From: UBA2862 sp045637485
Lineage (GTDB): Bacteria > Bacillota > Clostridia > Christensenellales > Aristaeellaceae
Length of the DNA stretch: 6,473 nucleotides
Direction of reading: 5' to 3'
Assembly (NCBI GenBank): GCA_045637485.1
Contig: JAZTZK010000197.1
Span: 1-6,473 of the forward strand
Position 1 is the stretch's first letter, and every line of letters begins with the position of its first letter. Below the pieces are notes generated by a model, which searched no databases, was not told the DNA's origin, and saw nothing but the letters and a program-made list of their open reading frames with translations. This document shows positions 1-5,198 of this stretch, piece after piece. Both the position numbers and the translations under genes were made by a program.

Positions 1-206
1 ACGGACGTTTCATGCAGGTACCGGGCATCTTCTCCACGGTGGAGAACGCCGATGGATTTGTAACCCAGACCGGGACCGGTGCGGACGTGGCTCTTGCCAT
101 CATCGCCTTCGATGTAGCTGTGTTTGCCGCCGGTGACCCCGGCGAGTTCCTCTTCGGTCAGTGCTACGATCTTCTCGTTCAGCTCGTTCATATGCTCATT
201 CATCAT
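1..206 (-). CDS. Double-glycine leader peptide with SH3-like segment (partial)
   Basis: Starts at ATG 206-204 behind AGGAGG (220-215, spacing 8) and runs off the window after 68 codons. Residues 1-27 form a classic double-glycine leader: L16, T17, E20, L21, V24, G26 and G27 match the L(-12), S/T(-11), E(-8), L(-7), hydrophobic(-4), GG(-2/-1) pattern recognised by C39-peptidase ABC exporters. After the GG the mature part is polar. It carries the motif HVRTGPGLGYKSIGVLHRG (residues 40-58), which is the hallmark of a bacterial SH3 (SH3b) domain, a fold usually binding cell-wall peptides. By inference this is a secreted small protein processed after GG, perhaps a wall-targeted bacteriocin-like or signalling protein. 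No transporter or maturation gene is visible, but its operon may continue outside the window. There is a second in-frame ATG (203-201) and a third (191-189). Leader call is strong; the SH3 call rests on about 30 residues; function is unknown. Confidence 0.8.
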   Translation of the reverse strand, partial: MMNEHMNELNEKIVALTEEELAGVTGGKHSYIEGDDGKSHVRTGPGLGYKSIGVLHRGEDARYLHETS

Positions 207-214
207 TTTCAAAA

Positions 215-220
215 CCTCCT
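215..220 (-). promoter_or_regulatory. Ribosome binding site AGGAGG
   Basis: AGGAGG on the minus strand, 8 nt before the ATG of the double-glycine peptide gene. It is a near-perfect Shine-Dalgarno sequence and fixes that gene's start at 206. Confidence 0.85.
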
Positions 221-276
221 TTGGTACAAGCTCGTGTCGAGCGGTGTTTTAGAGCGTTGCCTTCGATGGATGCTTT

Positions 277-408
277 TCACAGATACAGCCGTGCTTCCAT
301 CGCATTGGACAGGCCATGTTCGTTGGTCTTCCTGACCGTGAGCGCCGCTTTGAAGGCCCCAATCAAGCGGGTGAAGAAGGCGCAAACCTTGCTGGGATGT
401 GGTCGTCC
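277..408 (-). pseudogene. Possible C-terminal gene remnant
   Basis: A minus-strand frame opens after a TGA at 411-409 and ends with TGA 279-277. It has no convincing start codon or ribosome site. The last 37 codons (390-280) read like natural protein: an amphipathic stretch TRLIGAFKAALTVRK followed by NEHGLSNAMEARLYL. This could be the tail of a gene whose front was lost in the same rearrangement that shortened the gene upstream, because the two frames overlap here. I do not recognise the family. It may equally be chance coding-like sequence. The remaining stretch 207-276 holds only the ribosome binding site of the next gene. Confidence 0.25.
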
Positions 409-482
409 TCACGTTGATCGACGGTGAAAACGACCTCCCGGAGATCGGCGAGTTCAGCTCTCTCCGCAGCCGTCTTTTCCGG
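363..482 (-). pseudogene. In-frame tail beyond the premature stop
   Basis: Directly after the TAA at 485-483 the same frame stays open for 39 codons, to TGA 365-363. The first 19 residues (PEKTAAERAELADLREVVF) continue the charged, alanine-rich heptad character of the coiled coil in the preceding 40 residues, as if the TAA were a recent nonsense change within one gene. After the VVF the sequence becomes proline- and arginine-rich and no longer looks like folded protein, which suggests a downstream deletion of the original C-terminal domain. The inference rests on sequence character only; a homologue alignment would settle it. Confidence 0.5.
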
Positions 483-1115
483 TTACGCTGCGAGTTCAGC
501 CTCTGCTTTTCTGGCGCGCCGATCCTGGCTGTGCGTCGCATCAGTGGCCTTATTGAGTCTTTCCTGGAGAGCCTTTATCTGCTCCCTCAGTTCCTCCACG
601 TCTTCTGTATCGGCAGGGGTCTCTTCCGGCATGTCGAATGAAGAGAACTCCTGCCTGAACTGGACGGTTTCCAGAACTGTCATCAGCTCAGCCATGTAAA
701 CGGCATTCTTACCGCGGATACCCAGCTTTCCCATGTGGGATTTCAGTCTGTCGAAGTCATTCAGTTCACGGGGGAGGATCGCGCCTGTTGCCTGGTAGAC
801 GACCTGGGCCAGGCTTTGCTTGTCTTCGAGCGTAAGCTCATACCAGTCGGGATGCGCCAGGGGTTTTGTGCTGTCTTTGAAAAAAGGTATATCGTCTTCA
901 CTGTAACGCCCCATACCCCATGGGAGATGGTGGGCAACGTCCGTGAGCATCCCTTCCATCGTGCCAAAGAGCCAGGGAAGGTCGAGATCCTTATCGGGAG
1001 TAGCGCCGGGGACATCTGCGTAGAGCGCGCGCAGCGCATCCTCCGAGCACAGCAAAAGCAGGCCTGCGCAGATTTCATACGGGTCAGAGATCGTAGGAGT
1101 AGCGACGGTCGGCAT
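483..1115 (-). CDS. Unknown protein with C-terminal coiled coil, truncated
   Basis: Encodes 210 aa from ATG 1115-1113, which has AGGA 8 nt upstream (1127-1124). A longer reading from GTG 1145 adds ten residues but has no ribosome site, so I prefer the ATG. There is no signal peptide or clear membrane segment. Residues 1-160 look globular and soluble, with the stretches TISDPYEICAGLLLLCS (8-24) and DLPWLFGTMEGML (45-57), and then GAILPRELNDFDRLKSHMGK (111-130). Residues 170-210 form a charged coiled coil (VEELREQIKALQERLNKA and onward). The TAA comes inside this coiled coil, and the frame continues with similar sequence, so the protein is probably shortened. I do not recognise a named family or function. 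It is transcribed away from the RtcB operon and towards the double-glycine peptide gene; whether they share a transcript is unclear. Confidence 0.75.
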   Translation of the reverse strand: MPTVATPTISDPYEICAGLLLLCSEDALRALYADVPGATPDKDLDLPWLFGTMEGMLTDVAHHLPWGMGRYSEDDIPFFKDSTKPLAHPDWYELTLEDKQSLAQVVYQATGAILPRELNDFDRLKSHMGKLGIRGKNAVYMAELMTVLETVQFRQEFSSFDMPEETPADTEDVEELREQIKALQERLNKATDATHSQDRRARKAEAELAA

Positions 1116-1186
1116 GCCCTTTGTCCTGTATCTGTCCGCTTCCACAAGTCCAGATCTGGCATAGTCAAAGCAGACTGGTTGGCAGG

Positions 1187-1297
1187 ATGATGAACGGGCA
1201 GGCGTTGTGGCTTTGCGTGCTGATCAGCTTTTCTTTCGGCTTGATTGCGATACTTTACTCAGAAAAGAGGATTTTGAATGGGGTGGGACGAATATAA
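1187..1297 (+). CDS. Possible small single-pass membrane peptide
   Basis: A 36-aa open frame from ATG 1187 to TAA 1297. Residues 6-24 (ALWLCVLISFSFGLIAILY) form one hydrophobic helix long enough to span a membrane, followed by a short basic tail with K27, R28 and R35. The ribosome site is weak: GGCAGG directly abuts the start and the second ATG at 1190 is only 3 nt away from AGG. Its last 20 nt overlap the next small frame. Hydrophobicity is the only argument for it being a gene, so it may be chance. If real it would be the first cistron of the WYL-RtcB operon, or a leader peptide. Confidence 0.35.
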   Translation: MMNGQALWLCVLISFSFGLIAILYSEKRILNGVGRI

Positions 1298-1403
1298 AAG
1301 TATGAGATGTCTTATCACTGTGCTTTATGACCAGATGACCGGGGAGTTCAGCTATTATGTAAACTATCCGGCACCGGATGATACTATAGCGGAAAAAAGG
1401 TAA
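1278..1403 (+). CDS. Small protein of unknown function (41 aa)
   Basis: ATG 1278 lies 7 nt after AAGAGG (1265-1270), a good ribosome binding site, and the frame ends at TAA 1401-1403, only 5 nt before the first WYL gene. The protein is acidic and aromatic-rich: MGWDEYKSMRCLITVLYDQM, then a stretch with three tyrosines ending in PAPDDTIAEKR. No membrane segment, no metal motif and no family that I recognise. The tight spacing and good ribosome site suggest a real cistron co-transcribed and perhaps translationally coupled with the WYL gene. A shadow of noncoding leader cannot be excluded. Confidence 0.55.
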   Translation: MGWDEYKSMRCLITVLYDQMTGEFSYYVNYPAPDDTIAEKR

Positions 1404-1408
1404 AACCA

Positions 1409-2632
1409 ATGGCCTACAGTGAACTGATCAAAAATTTCCGTAAAATACGCGCATACATGCGTTCGTTCTACGTCTATGGATTTCGCCATAGAGGAGAATA
1501 TGACGAAAAGAGCGCTCGAGGATATGACGATGAACGCCGACGTGTTGAGAGCTGGCTGGGGGAGTACATGACATTTCGCCAGGACAGCTCAGGTCGGCGT
1601 TTTTTCCTGTCCGTGGACAGTCGTGCCATACCCCACAATCCACTGTACCGGGCCTATCGAACCAAGAGCTTCACTGACCGGGATATCATGCTGCACTTCC
1701 AGCTATTGGATATTTTGGCCATATCGAGCGACATGCCTTTCTTTGACATCATGGACGCGCTGGCGGAACGCCTGAACACCTTCGCCTCTGCAGATTATCC
1801 GGATGAATCCACCGTTCGCCGTAAACTGAGCGAGTGCGAAAAGCTGGGTTTGGTGAAAAAGGCAAAAAATGGCCGGGAGACCCGATACAGCCTGATGAAA
1901 GATGGTTTGAATCCGGAGAGCTGGCGGGATGCTATTGATTTCTTTTCCGAGGTCGCTCCGGTGGGCGTTATCGGTGATTTCTGCCGAGACAAGCTGGAAG
2001 AGAAGCCCTCTCTGTTCAGGTTCAAACATCATTACATATTGAATGCTTTGGATAGCGAGGTGCTCCTGGCGCTGGCCGAGGCGATTGGAGAAAGGCGCGG
2101 GGTACAACTGACAATGGGGCGGCGAAAGGCCTCGGTTGGGCCGCTGAAGCTCTATATCAGCGTACAGACCGGGCGACAGTATGTGCTGGCCTGGACGCCC
2201 TGGAACCATGGCTTCAGCTTCTTTCGCCTGGACGCCATCGACAGTGTCAGCATTGCTGAAAAGACGGAATACCCGGATGATGTAGATGACCGCCTTCAAT
2301 TCTTTATGAGCCATGTATGGGGTACCTCCCACGGGAAGGTGCGTTCCCTGACCCATCTGGAAATGATCGTATATGCCGACGATGACGAGCCGCACATTCC
2401 CCGTAGGCTGATGCGGGAGAAGCGATGTGGCAGCGTGGAACAGCTGGATGACAATCACTGGCGTTATGCTGTGGATGTCTTTGACGCATTGGAGATGCTG
2501 CCATGGATACGTTCGTTTACAGGTCGAATTACAGAGTTGAGGTGTGATGACATTCGGATTACGGAGCGCTTCTATGGAGACATGGCCGCTATGGCCGAAA
2601 TGTACGGGGGAGACGAAAATGCTGTTCCATGA
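1409..2632 (+). CDS. WYL-domain transcriptional regulator (long form)
   Basis: 407 aa, start ATG 1409 with AAAGG 8 nt upstream. Probably a DNA-binding regulator of this operon. Residues about 85-165 hold a winged-helix-like region (STVRRKLSECEKLGLVKKA, then a basic wing NGRETRYSL). Residues about 215-283 form the WYL domain: GRQYVLAW (255-262) sits at the signature W-Y-L strand and FRLDAIDSV (272-280) is the typical following strand and helix. The C-terminal part, about 313-390, fits the WCX extension, with LPWIRSFTGRI at 364-374. In the WYL family these domains bind nucleic-acid or nucleotide ligands and switch the attached wHTH; here the ligand could be an RNA end or fragment, which is inference. 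The stop overlaps the next gene by 14 bp, so the two WYL proteins are likely translated together and may work as a pair. Confidence 0.88.
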   Translation: MAYSELIKNFRKIRAYMRSFYVYGFRHRGEYDEKSARGYDDERRRVESWLGEYMTFRQDSSGRRFFLSVDSRAIPHNPLYRAYRTKSFTDRDIMLHFQLLDILAISSDMPFFDIMDALAERLNTFASADYPDESTVRRKLSECEKLGLVKKAKNGRETRYSLMKDGLNPESWRDAIDFFSEVAPVGVIGDFCRDKLEEKPSLFRFKHHYILNALDSEVLLALAEAIGERRGVQLTMGRRKASVGPLKLYISVQTGRQYVLAWTPWNHGFSFFRLDAIDSVSIAEKTEYPDDVDDRLQFFMSHVWGTSHGKVRSLTHLEMIVYADDDEPHIPRRLMREKRCGSVEQLDDNHWRYAVDVFDALEMLPWIRSFTGRITELRCDDIRITERFYGDMAAMAEMYGGDENAVP

Positions 2633-3554
2633 AATATACGGCAGCTATTACGACGCCACAGCCGCAATCCTGCGCAAGGCCGTAGAGGGAACGCTGACCG
2701 ACAGGGAGCTTACAGCATTGGTGCAAAAGCACGCTTTCTCAGAGAGTCTGCTGGCTATTCCCCGGGGTATGAAGGGTGAAGAATGGAATCTGCTTCATCG
2801 TAATTTGACATCGACAATTCAGAAAGCACCAACTATGCCGCTGACGCTGCTTCAAAAGCGCTGGCTGAAGGGGATGCTGCTGGATCCGCGCATACAGCTC
2901 TTTAGTCCCGACATGACAGGCCTTGAGGATGTGGAGCCGCTGTTCACGCCGGATATGTTTGTATATTATGATCGCTATATCGATGGCGACGACTATTCTG
3001 GCGCAGGCTATATCGCACGGTTCCATACGATACTCAGAGCCCTGAGGGACGGGGAGGATCTGTTTGTATCATTTGTGACAGGGCGAGGGAAGCGCGTGGA
3101 GGTCGTGGTGACACCCCAATACATTGAATATTCCGAAAAGGATGATCGATTTAGACTGGTGGCATCAGGCCACAAAAGAGAATGGATCATCCGCCTTGCC
3201 CGCATAACGGCCTGTGAGAAGGCACTTAGGCAAGCGCCTGCTCGCCCGCTCATCCAGACTATGGCAAGCCTGACCTTTGAACTTACCGATACGCGAAACG
3301 CTCTGGAACGGGTGCTGCTGCATTTTTCTCATCTGCAGAAGGAAACCGAAAAGCTGGATGACCTTCATTACCGCGTGACGTTGCACTACGATAAGCGGGA
3401 CGAGACGGAGATGGTCATTCGAATACTATCCTTTGGCCCGGTGATACGCGTTACAGCGCCGAAGCACTTCGTCCTCTTGCTGCGGCAGCGCATACAAAGA
3501 CAGATGCGTTTCGCAAAAAAAATGCCTGGAAGAGACGATGGAAACGGTGTATGA
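2619..3554 (+). CDS. WYL-domain protein (short form, partner)
   Basis: 311 aa from ATG 2619, preceded by GGGGGAG about 7 nt upstream; an in-frame ATG at 2544 has no ribosome site and lies deep inside the previous gene. Residues 132-203 form the WYL domain: LFVSFVTGRGKRVEVVVTPQ (148-167), DRFRLVASG (176-184) where the signature W-Y-L triad has become F-R-L, and IIRLARITACE (190-200). Residues 215-295 match the WCX extension, including ILSFGPVIRVTAP (269-281). I see no clear winged helix in residues 1-120, so this partner may lack its own DNA-binding head, or have a divergent one. It lies between WYL gene 1 and rtcB, 24 nt ahead of rtcB. Paired WYL genes suggest a heteromeric sensor-regulator; this is inferred from gene order. 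Confidence 0.85.
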   Translation: MLFHEIYGSYYDATAAILRKAVEGTLTDRELTALVQKHAFSESLLAIPRGMKGEEWNLLHRNLTSTIQKAPTMPLTLLQKRWLKGMLLDPRIQLFSPDMTGLEDVEPLFTPDMFVYYDRYIDGDDYSGAGYIARFHTILRALRDGEDLFVSFVTGRGKRVEVVVTPQYIEYSEKDDRFRLVASGHKREWIIRLARITACEKALRQAPARPLIQTMASLTFELTDTRNALERVLLHFSHLQKETEKLDDLHYRVTLHYDKRDETEMVIRILSFGPVIRVTAPKHFVLLLRQRIQRQMRFAKKMPGRDDGNGV

Positions 3555-3578
3555 TCAAAGCAGAAGGGAGGAATCGTG

Positions 3579-4784
3579 ATGATTGAAATCCGAGGACAAT
3601 TCAATGGAGCAATCTGTTATTGTGACGAAATGGATGACAGCGCGGCACAGCAGATCAGGGATATGTGTGATCAGCCGATATTCGCAGGCTCCAAAATCCG
3701 CATAATGCCGGACGTTCACGCTGGAAAGGGGTGTACCATCGGTACCACCATGACCATTGGGGAACGGGCAGTTCCAAGCCTTGTAGGCGTTGACATTGGC
3801 TGCGGCATGGAGACGATTCAGATAGAGGAGCGGGTCATCGACTTTGACCGGTTGGATCGGGTTATCCGTGAGCGAGTGCCCTCCGGACAAGCGGTTCGGG
3901 AAGAGCCCCATCCGTTGAATGCGGAGATCGACCTCTCGGTGCTGGTCTGCCGCCCCGCCATCAACATGGAGCGCGCCGTGTTGAGCTTGGGCACGCTGGG
4001 CGGCGGAAACCACTTCATTGAGGTGGACAGGGATGACGATGGCCGGCTCTACCTGGTGATCCACTCCGGCAGCCGTAACCTTGGCGCACAGACCGCGGCC
4101 TACTACCAGAAGCTGGGTTGGAAAACCCTCAATCGCGTGCCTGACGAGGTGCGGCTTGCGCTGATAGAGCGCTACAAGGCGGAAGGCCGTACCGCGGAGC
4201 TGAACGACAGCTTGCGGGCGATGGAAGAGGGATACGAGCCCTCTGTCGACGTGCCGCAGCACTTCGCCTACGTAGAGGGCGAGAATCTGGAGCACTACAT
4301 CCACGACATGCGCCTGGTGCAGCGCTTCGCGGTGCTGAACCGGCAGGCGATGGCACAGGCCATTCTGGAGGGAATGGGCCTTCACACCGCTGACCAGTTC
4401 ACTACCATCCACAACTATATTGATACTGAACACCGTATTTTGCGCAAGGGATCTATCTCAGCGCAGAAAGGCGAACGGTTACTGATTCCCATCAACATGC
4501 GCGACGGAGCGCTGATGTGCGTGGGCAAGGGCAATCCAGAGTGGAACTTCTCCGCGCCTCATGGGGCTGGTCGTCTGCTCAGCCGCACGGCAGCGCAGAA
4601 CACGCTGACGGTGGAACAGTTTCAGCGGGAAATGGAGGGCGTCTATACCACCTGTGTATCCCAGAGGACGCTGGATGAATCGCCCATGGCCTACAAGGGC
4701 ATCGATGCGATCCTGTCCCAAATCGGCCCAACGGCGGAGGTCGTTCGGCAGATCAAGCCCGTCTACAACTATAAGGCAGGGTAA
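3579..4784 (+). CDS. rtcB: RtcB-family RNA-splicing ligase
   Basis: 401 aa, ATG 3579 behind GGGAGG (3566-3571, spacing 7); the GTG at 3576 is too close. RtcB joins RNA 2',3'-cyclic-phosphate or 3'-phosphate ends to 5'-OH ends, using GTP and Mn2+ through a histidine-GMP intermediate; known for tRNA splicing and for repair of tRNA and rRNA cut by endonucleases. All signature blocks are present: PDVHAGKGCTIG (44-55), VGVDIGCGM (69-77) with D72 and metal ligand C75, LGGGNHF with N144 and H145, HSGSRNLG with H162, TIHNYID with H278, PHGAGRLLSR (327-336) with H328 as the predicted guanylylated histidine, and the C-terminal YKAG lysine K399. Length matches the ~400-aa E. coli-type RtcB rather than the longer archaeal type. 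It sits behind two WYL genes and before tRNA-like RNAs and a Ro60-like gene. No archease or RtcA is visible in the window. Confidence 0.97.
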   Translation: MIEIRGQFNGAICYCDEMDDSAAQQIRDMCDQPIFAGSKIRIMPDVHAGKGCTIGTTMTIGERAVPSLVGVDIGCGMETIQIEERVIDFDRLDRVIRERVPSGQAVREEPHPLNAEIDLSVLVCRPAINMERAVLSLGTLGGGNHFIEVDRDDDGRLYLVIHSGSRNLGAQTAAYYQKLGWKTLNRVPDEVRLALIERYKAEGRTAELNDSLRAMEEGYEPSVDVPQHFAYVEGENLEHYIHDMRLVQRFAVLNRQAMAQAILEGMGLHTADQFTTIHNYIDTEHRILRKGSISAQKGERLLIPINMRDGALMCVGKGNPEWNFSAPHGAGRLLSRTAAQNTLTVEQFQREMEGVYTTCVSQRTLDESPMAYKGIDAILSQIGPTAEVVRQIKPVYNYKAG

Positions 4785-4800
4785 AAAAACTCAACAACGT

Positions 4801-4828
4801 GAGGCCGTCTGAAGGCGGTCTCTTTTTT
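4801..4828 (+). terminator. Intrinsic terminator after rtcB
   Basis: Stem GAGGCCGTC (4801-4809) pairs with GGCGGTCTC (4814-4822), 9 bp with two G-T wobbles, loop TGAA, followed by TTTTTT (4823-4828). It starts 16 nt after the rtcB stop and ends the WYL-WYL-rtcB transcript, so the RNA genes downstream need their own promoter. Confidence 0.92.
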
Positions 4829-4895
4829 GATTTTTCCTTCGGAACCAGAGTTCGCAGTTTTTTTGACGTGAACGGAATTCCAATATGTGCTAAAG

Positions 4896-4901
4896 TATAA
4901 T
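4896..4901 (+). promoter_or_regulatory. Possible -10 box (TATAAT) for the RNA/Ro60-like unit
   Basis: A perfect TATAAT in the 155-bp gap between the terminator and the first tRNA-like RNA, in the right place to start a transcript near 4907-4910. No good -35 box lies at the normal 16-18 nt spacing; TTGACG at 4863-4868 is 27 nt away, too far. The palindrome GGAATTCC (4874-4881) lies where a -35 or an activator site would be. The promoter may therefore depend on an activator, perhaps one of the WYL proteins, but this is speculation. Confidence 0.4.
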
Positions 4902-4938
4902 CACCGCAAGGGAAAAGCGCTTCATACTCATGAACGGG

Positions 4939-4965
4939 CGCTACTGCCCTAACGGCAGGGTAGCG
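4939..4965 (+). other. Strong hairpin in the 5' leader of the RNA unit
   Basis: CGCTAC-TGCC (4939-4948) pairs with GGCA-GG-GTAGCG (4954-4965): 10 bp interrupted by a 2-nt GG bulge, with loop CTAAC (4949-4953). There is no T tract after it, so it is not an intrinsic terminator. It lies between the possible -10 box and the first tRNA-like RNA and may be part of a structured leader or a processing signal. Confidence 0.55.
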
Positions 4966-4983
4966 GATACTTAATAGCTCAAT

Positions 4984-5058
4984 GCATTCGTAACTCAATT
5001 GGCAGAGCCCGGTCCCTTAAACTGGGAGATGCAGGTTCGAAGCCTGCCGGATGCACCA
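4984..5058 (+). tRNA. tRNA-like RNA, Lys anticodon CTT, aberrant
   Basis: A full cloverleaf of 75 nt can be drawn. Acceptor GCATTCG (4984-4990) pairs with CGGATGC (5048-5054) with one T-G wobble; discriminator A 5055 and encoded CCA 5056-5058. D-arm ACTC/GAGC with loop AATTGGCA, containing the GG that contacts the T-loop. Anticodon stem CCGGT (5009-5013) with ACTGG (5021-5025), loop CCCTTAA, placing CTT at 34-36. Variable loop of 5 nt, T-arm GCAGG-TTCGAAG-CCTGC. Three features are unlike a working elongator tRNA: C instead of the near-universal U at position 33, no base 26 between D and anticodon stems, and an A10-C25 mismatch. It lies between rtcB and a Ro60-like gene, not in a tRNA cluster. 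It may be a tRNA mimic, decoy or repair substrate rather than a decoding tRNA; a decayed tRNA gene is the main alternative. Confidence 0.7.
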
Positions 5059-5119
5059 CTAAAGGCACGCACAGCAAATTCTCTGCAATACTCTGTCACA
5101 GTATTTGGAGCAGGTTCGA
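5031..5119 (+). repeat. Repeated T-arm sequence GCAGGTTCGA
   Basis: The 10-mer GCAGGTTCGA occurs at 5031-5040 and again at 5110-5119, each followed by a CCTGC that completes the same T stem. The two copies form the T-arms of the two tRNA-like RNAs and are 79 nt apart. The surrounding sequence differs, which points to an ancient duplication or shared selection on the T-arm rather than a recent tandem copy. Confidence 0.7.
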
Positions 5120-5163
5120 CTCCTGCGTAAGCGCGGTTCGCTTCCGGCAAAACAACGTGCCTT
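5062..5163 (+). ncRNA. Second tRNA-like / Y RNA-like noncoding RNA
   Basis: Ends close into a helix: AAGGCACG (5062-5069) with CGTGCCTT (5156-5163), 8 bp. Inside, from 5': a D-like arm ACAG/CTGC (5071-5074 with 5083-5086, 3 of 4 pairs); an anticodon-like arm AATACT/AGTATT (5087-5092, 5100-5105) with 7-nt loop CTGTCAC, identical in form to a tRNA-Asp loop with GTC; a 5-nt variable segment; and a canonical T-arm GCAGG-TTCGACT-CCTGC (5110-5126). Instead of a 3' acceptor strand and CCA comes a 30-nt insertion (5127-5156) with hairpin AAGCG/CGCTT (5129-5133, 5139-5143), before the closing strand. Bacterial Y RNAs have a closing end stem and a tRNA-mimicking module and are encoded next to their Ro60 partner. 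The topology here is not identical to YrlA, so I call it Y RNA-like by analogy. It starts 4 nt after the CCA of the preceding tRNA-like RNA. Confidence 0.65.
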
Positions 5164-5198
5164 GTTCTGACTCATCAACCCGGAAAGGAGAGAACGAC

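Noticed and set aside
483..1190. Plus-strand open frame (151 codons) opposite the coiled-coil gene
   Set aside because: No ribosome site, and the minus strand has better protein character with a clear soluble domain and coiled coil.
2544..2618. Upstream in-frame start for the second WYL protein
   Set aside because: It lies 75 nt inside the preceding gene without a ribosome site; ATG 2619 has GGGGGAG at proper distance and gives the usual family N-terminus.
3555..4433. Long antisense open frame (292 codons) across rtcB
   Set aside because: It mirrors a strongly conserved rtcB gene on the other strand, has no ribosome site and no recognisable domains; it is an artefact of GC-rich codons.
4863..4901. 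TTGACG paired with TATAAT as a sigma70 promoter
   Set aside because: The spacing is 27 nt, far above the 16-18 nt needed, so only the TATAAT was kept, with low confidence.
4939..4965. The leader hairpin as a terminator
   Set aside because: The stem is strong but no T tract follows; TAGCGGATAC continues downstream.
4910..4973. Mini-frame beginning MNGRYCPNGR in the RNA leader
   Set aside because: Only 13 codons, no good ribosome site, and fully explained by the hairpin at 4939-4965.
5064..5075. Possible sigma54 promoter (GGCAC...GC), expected for rtcB loci in Enterobacteria
   Set aside because: Only 8 nt lie between GG and GC instead of 10, there is no TTGC, and the segment is explained as the closing strand of the noncoding RNA.
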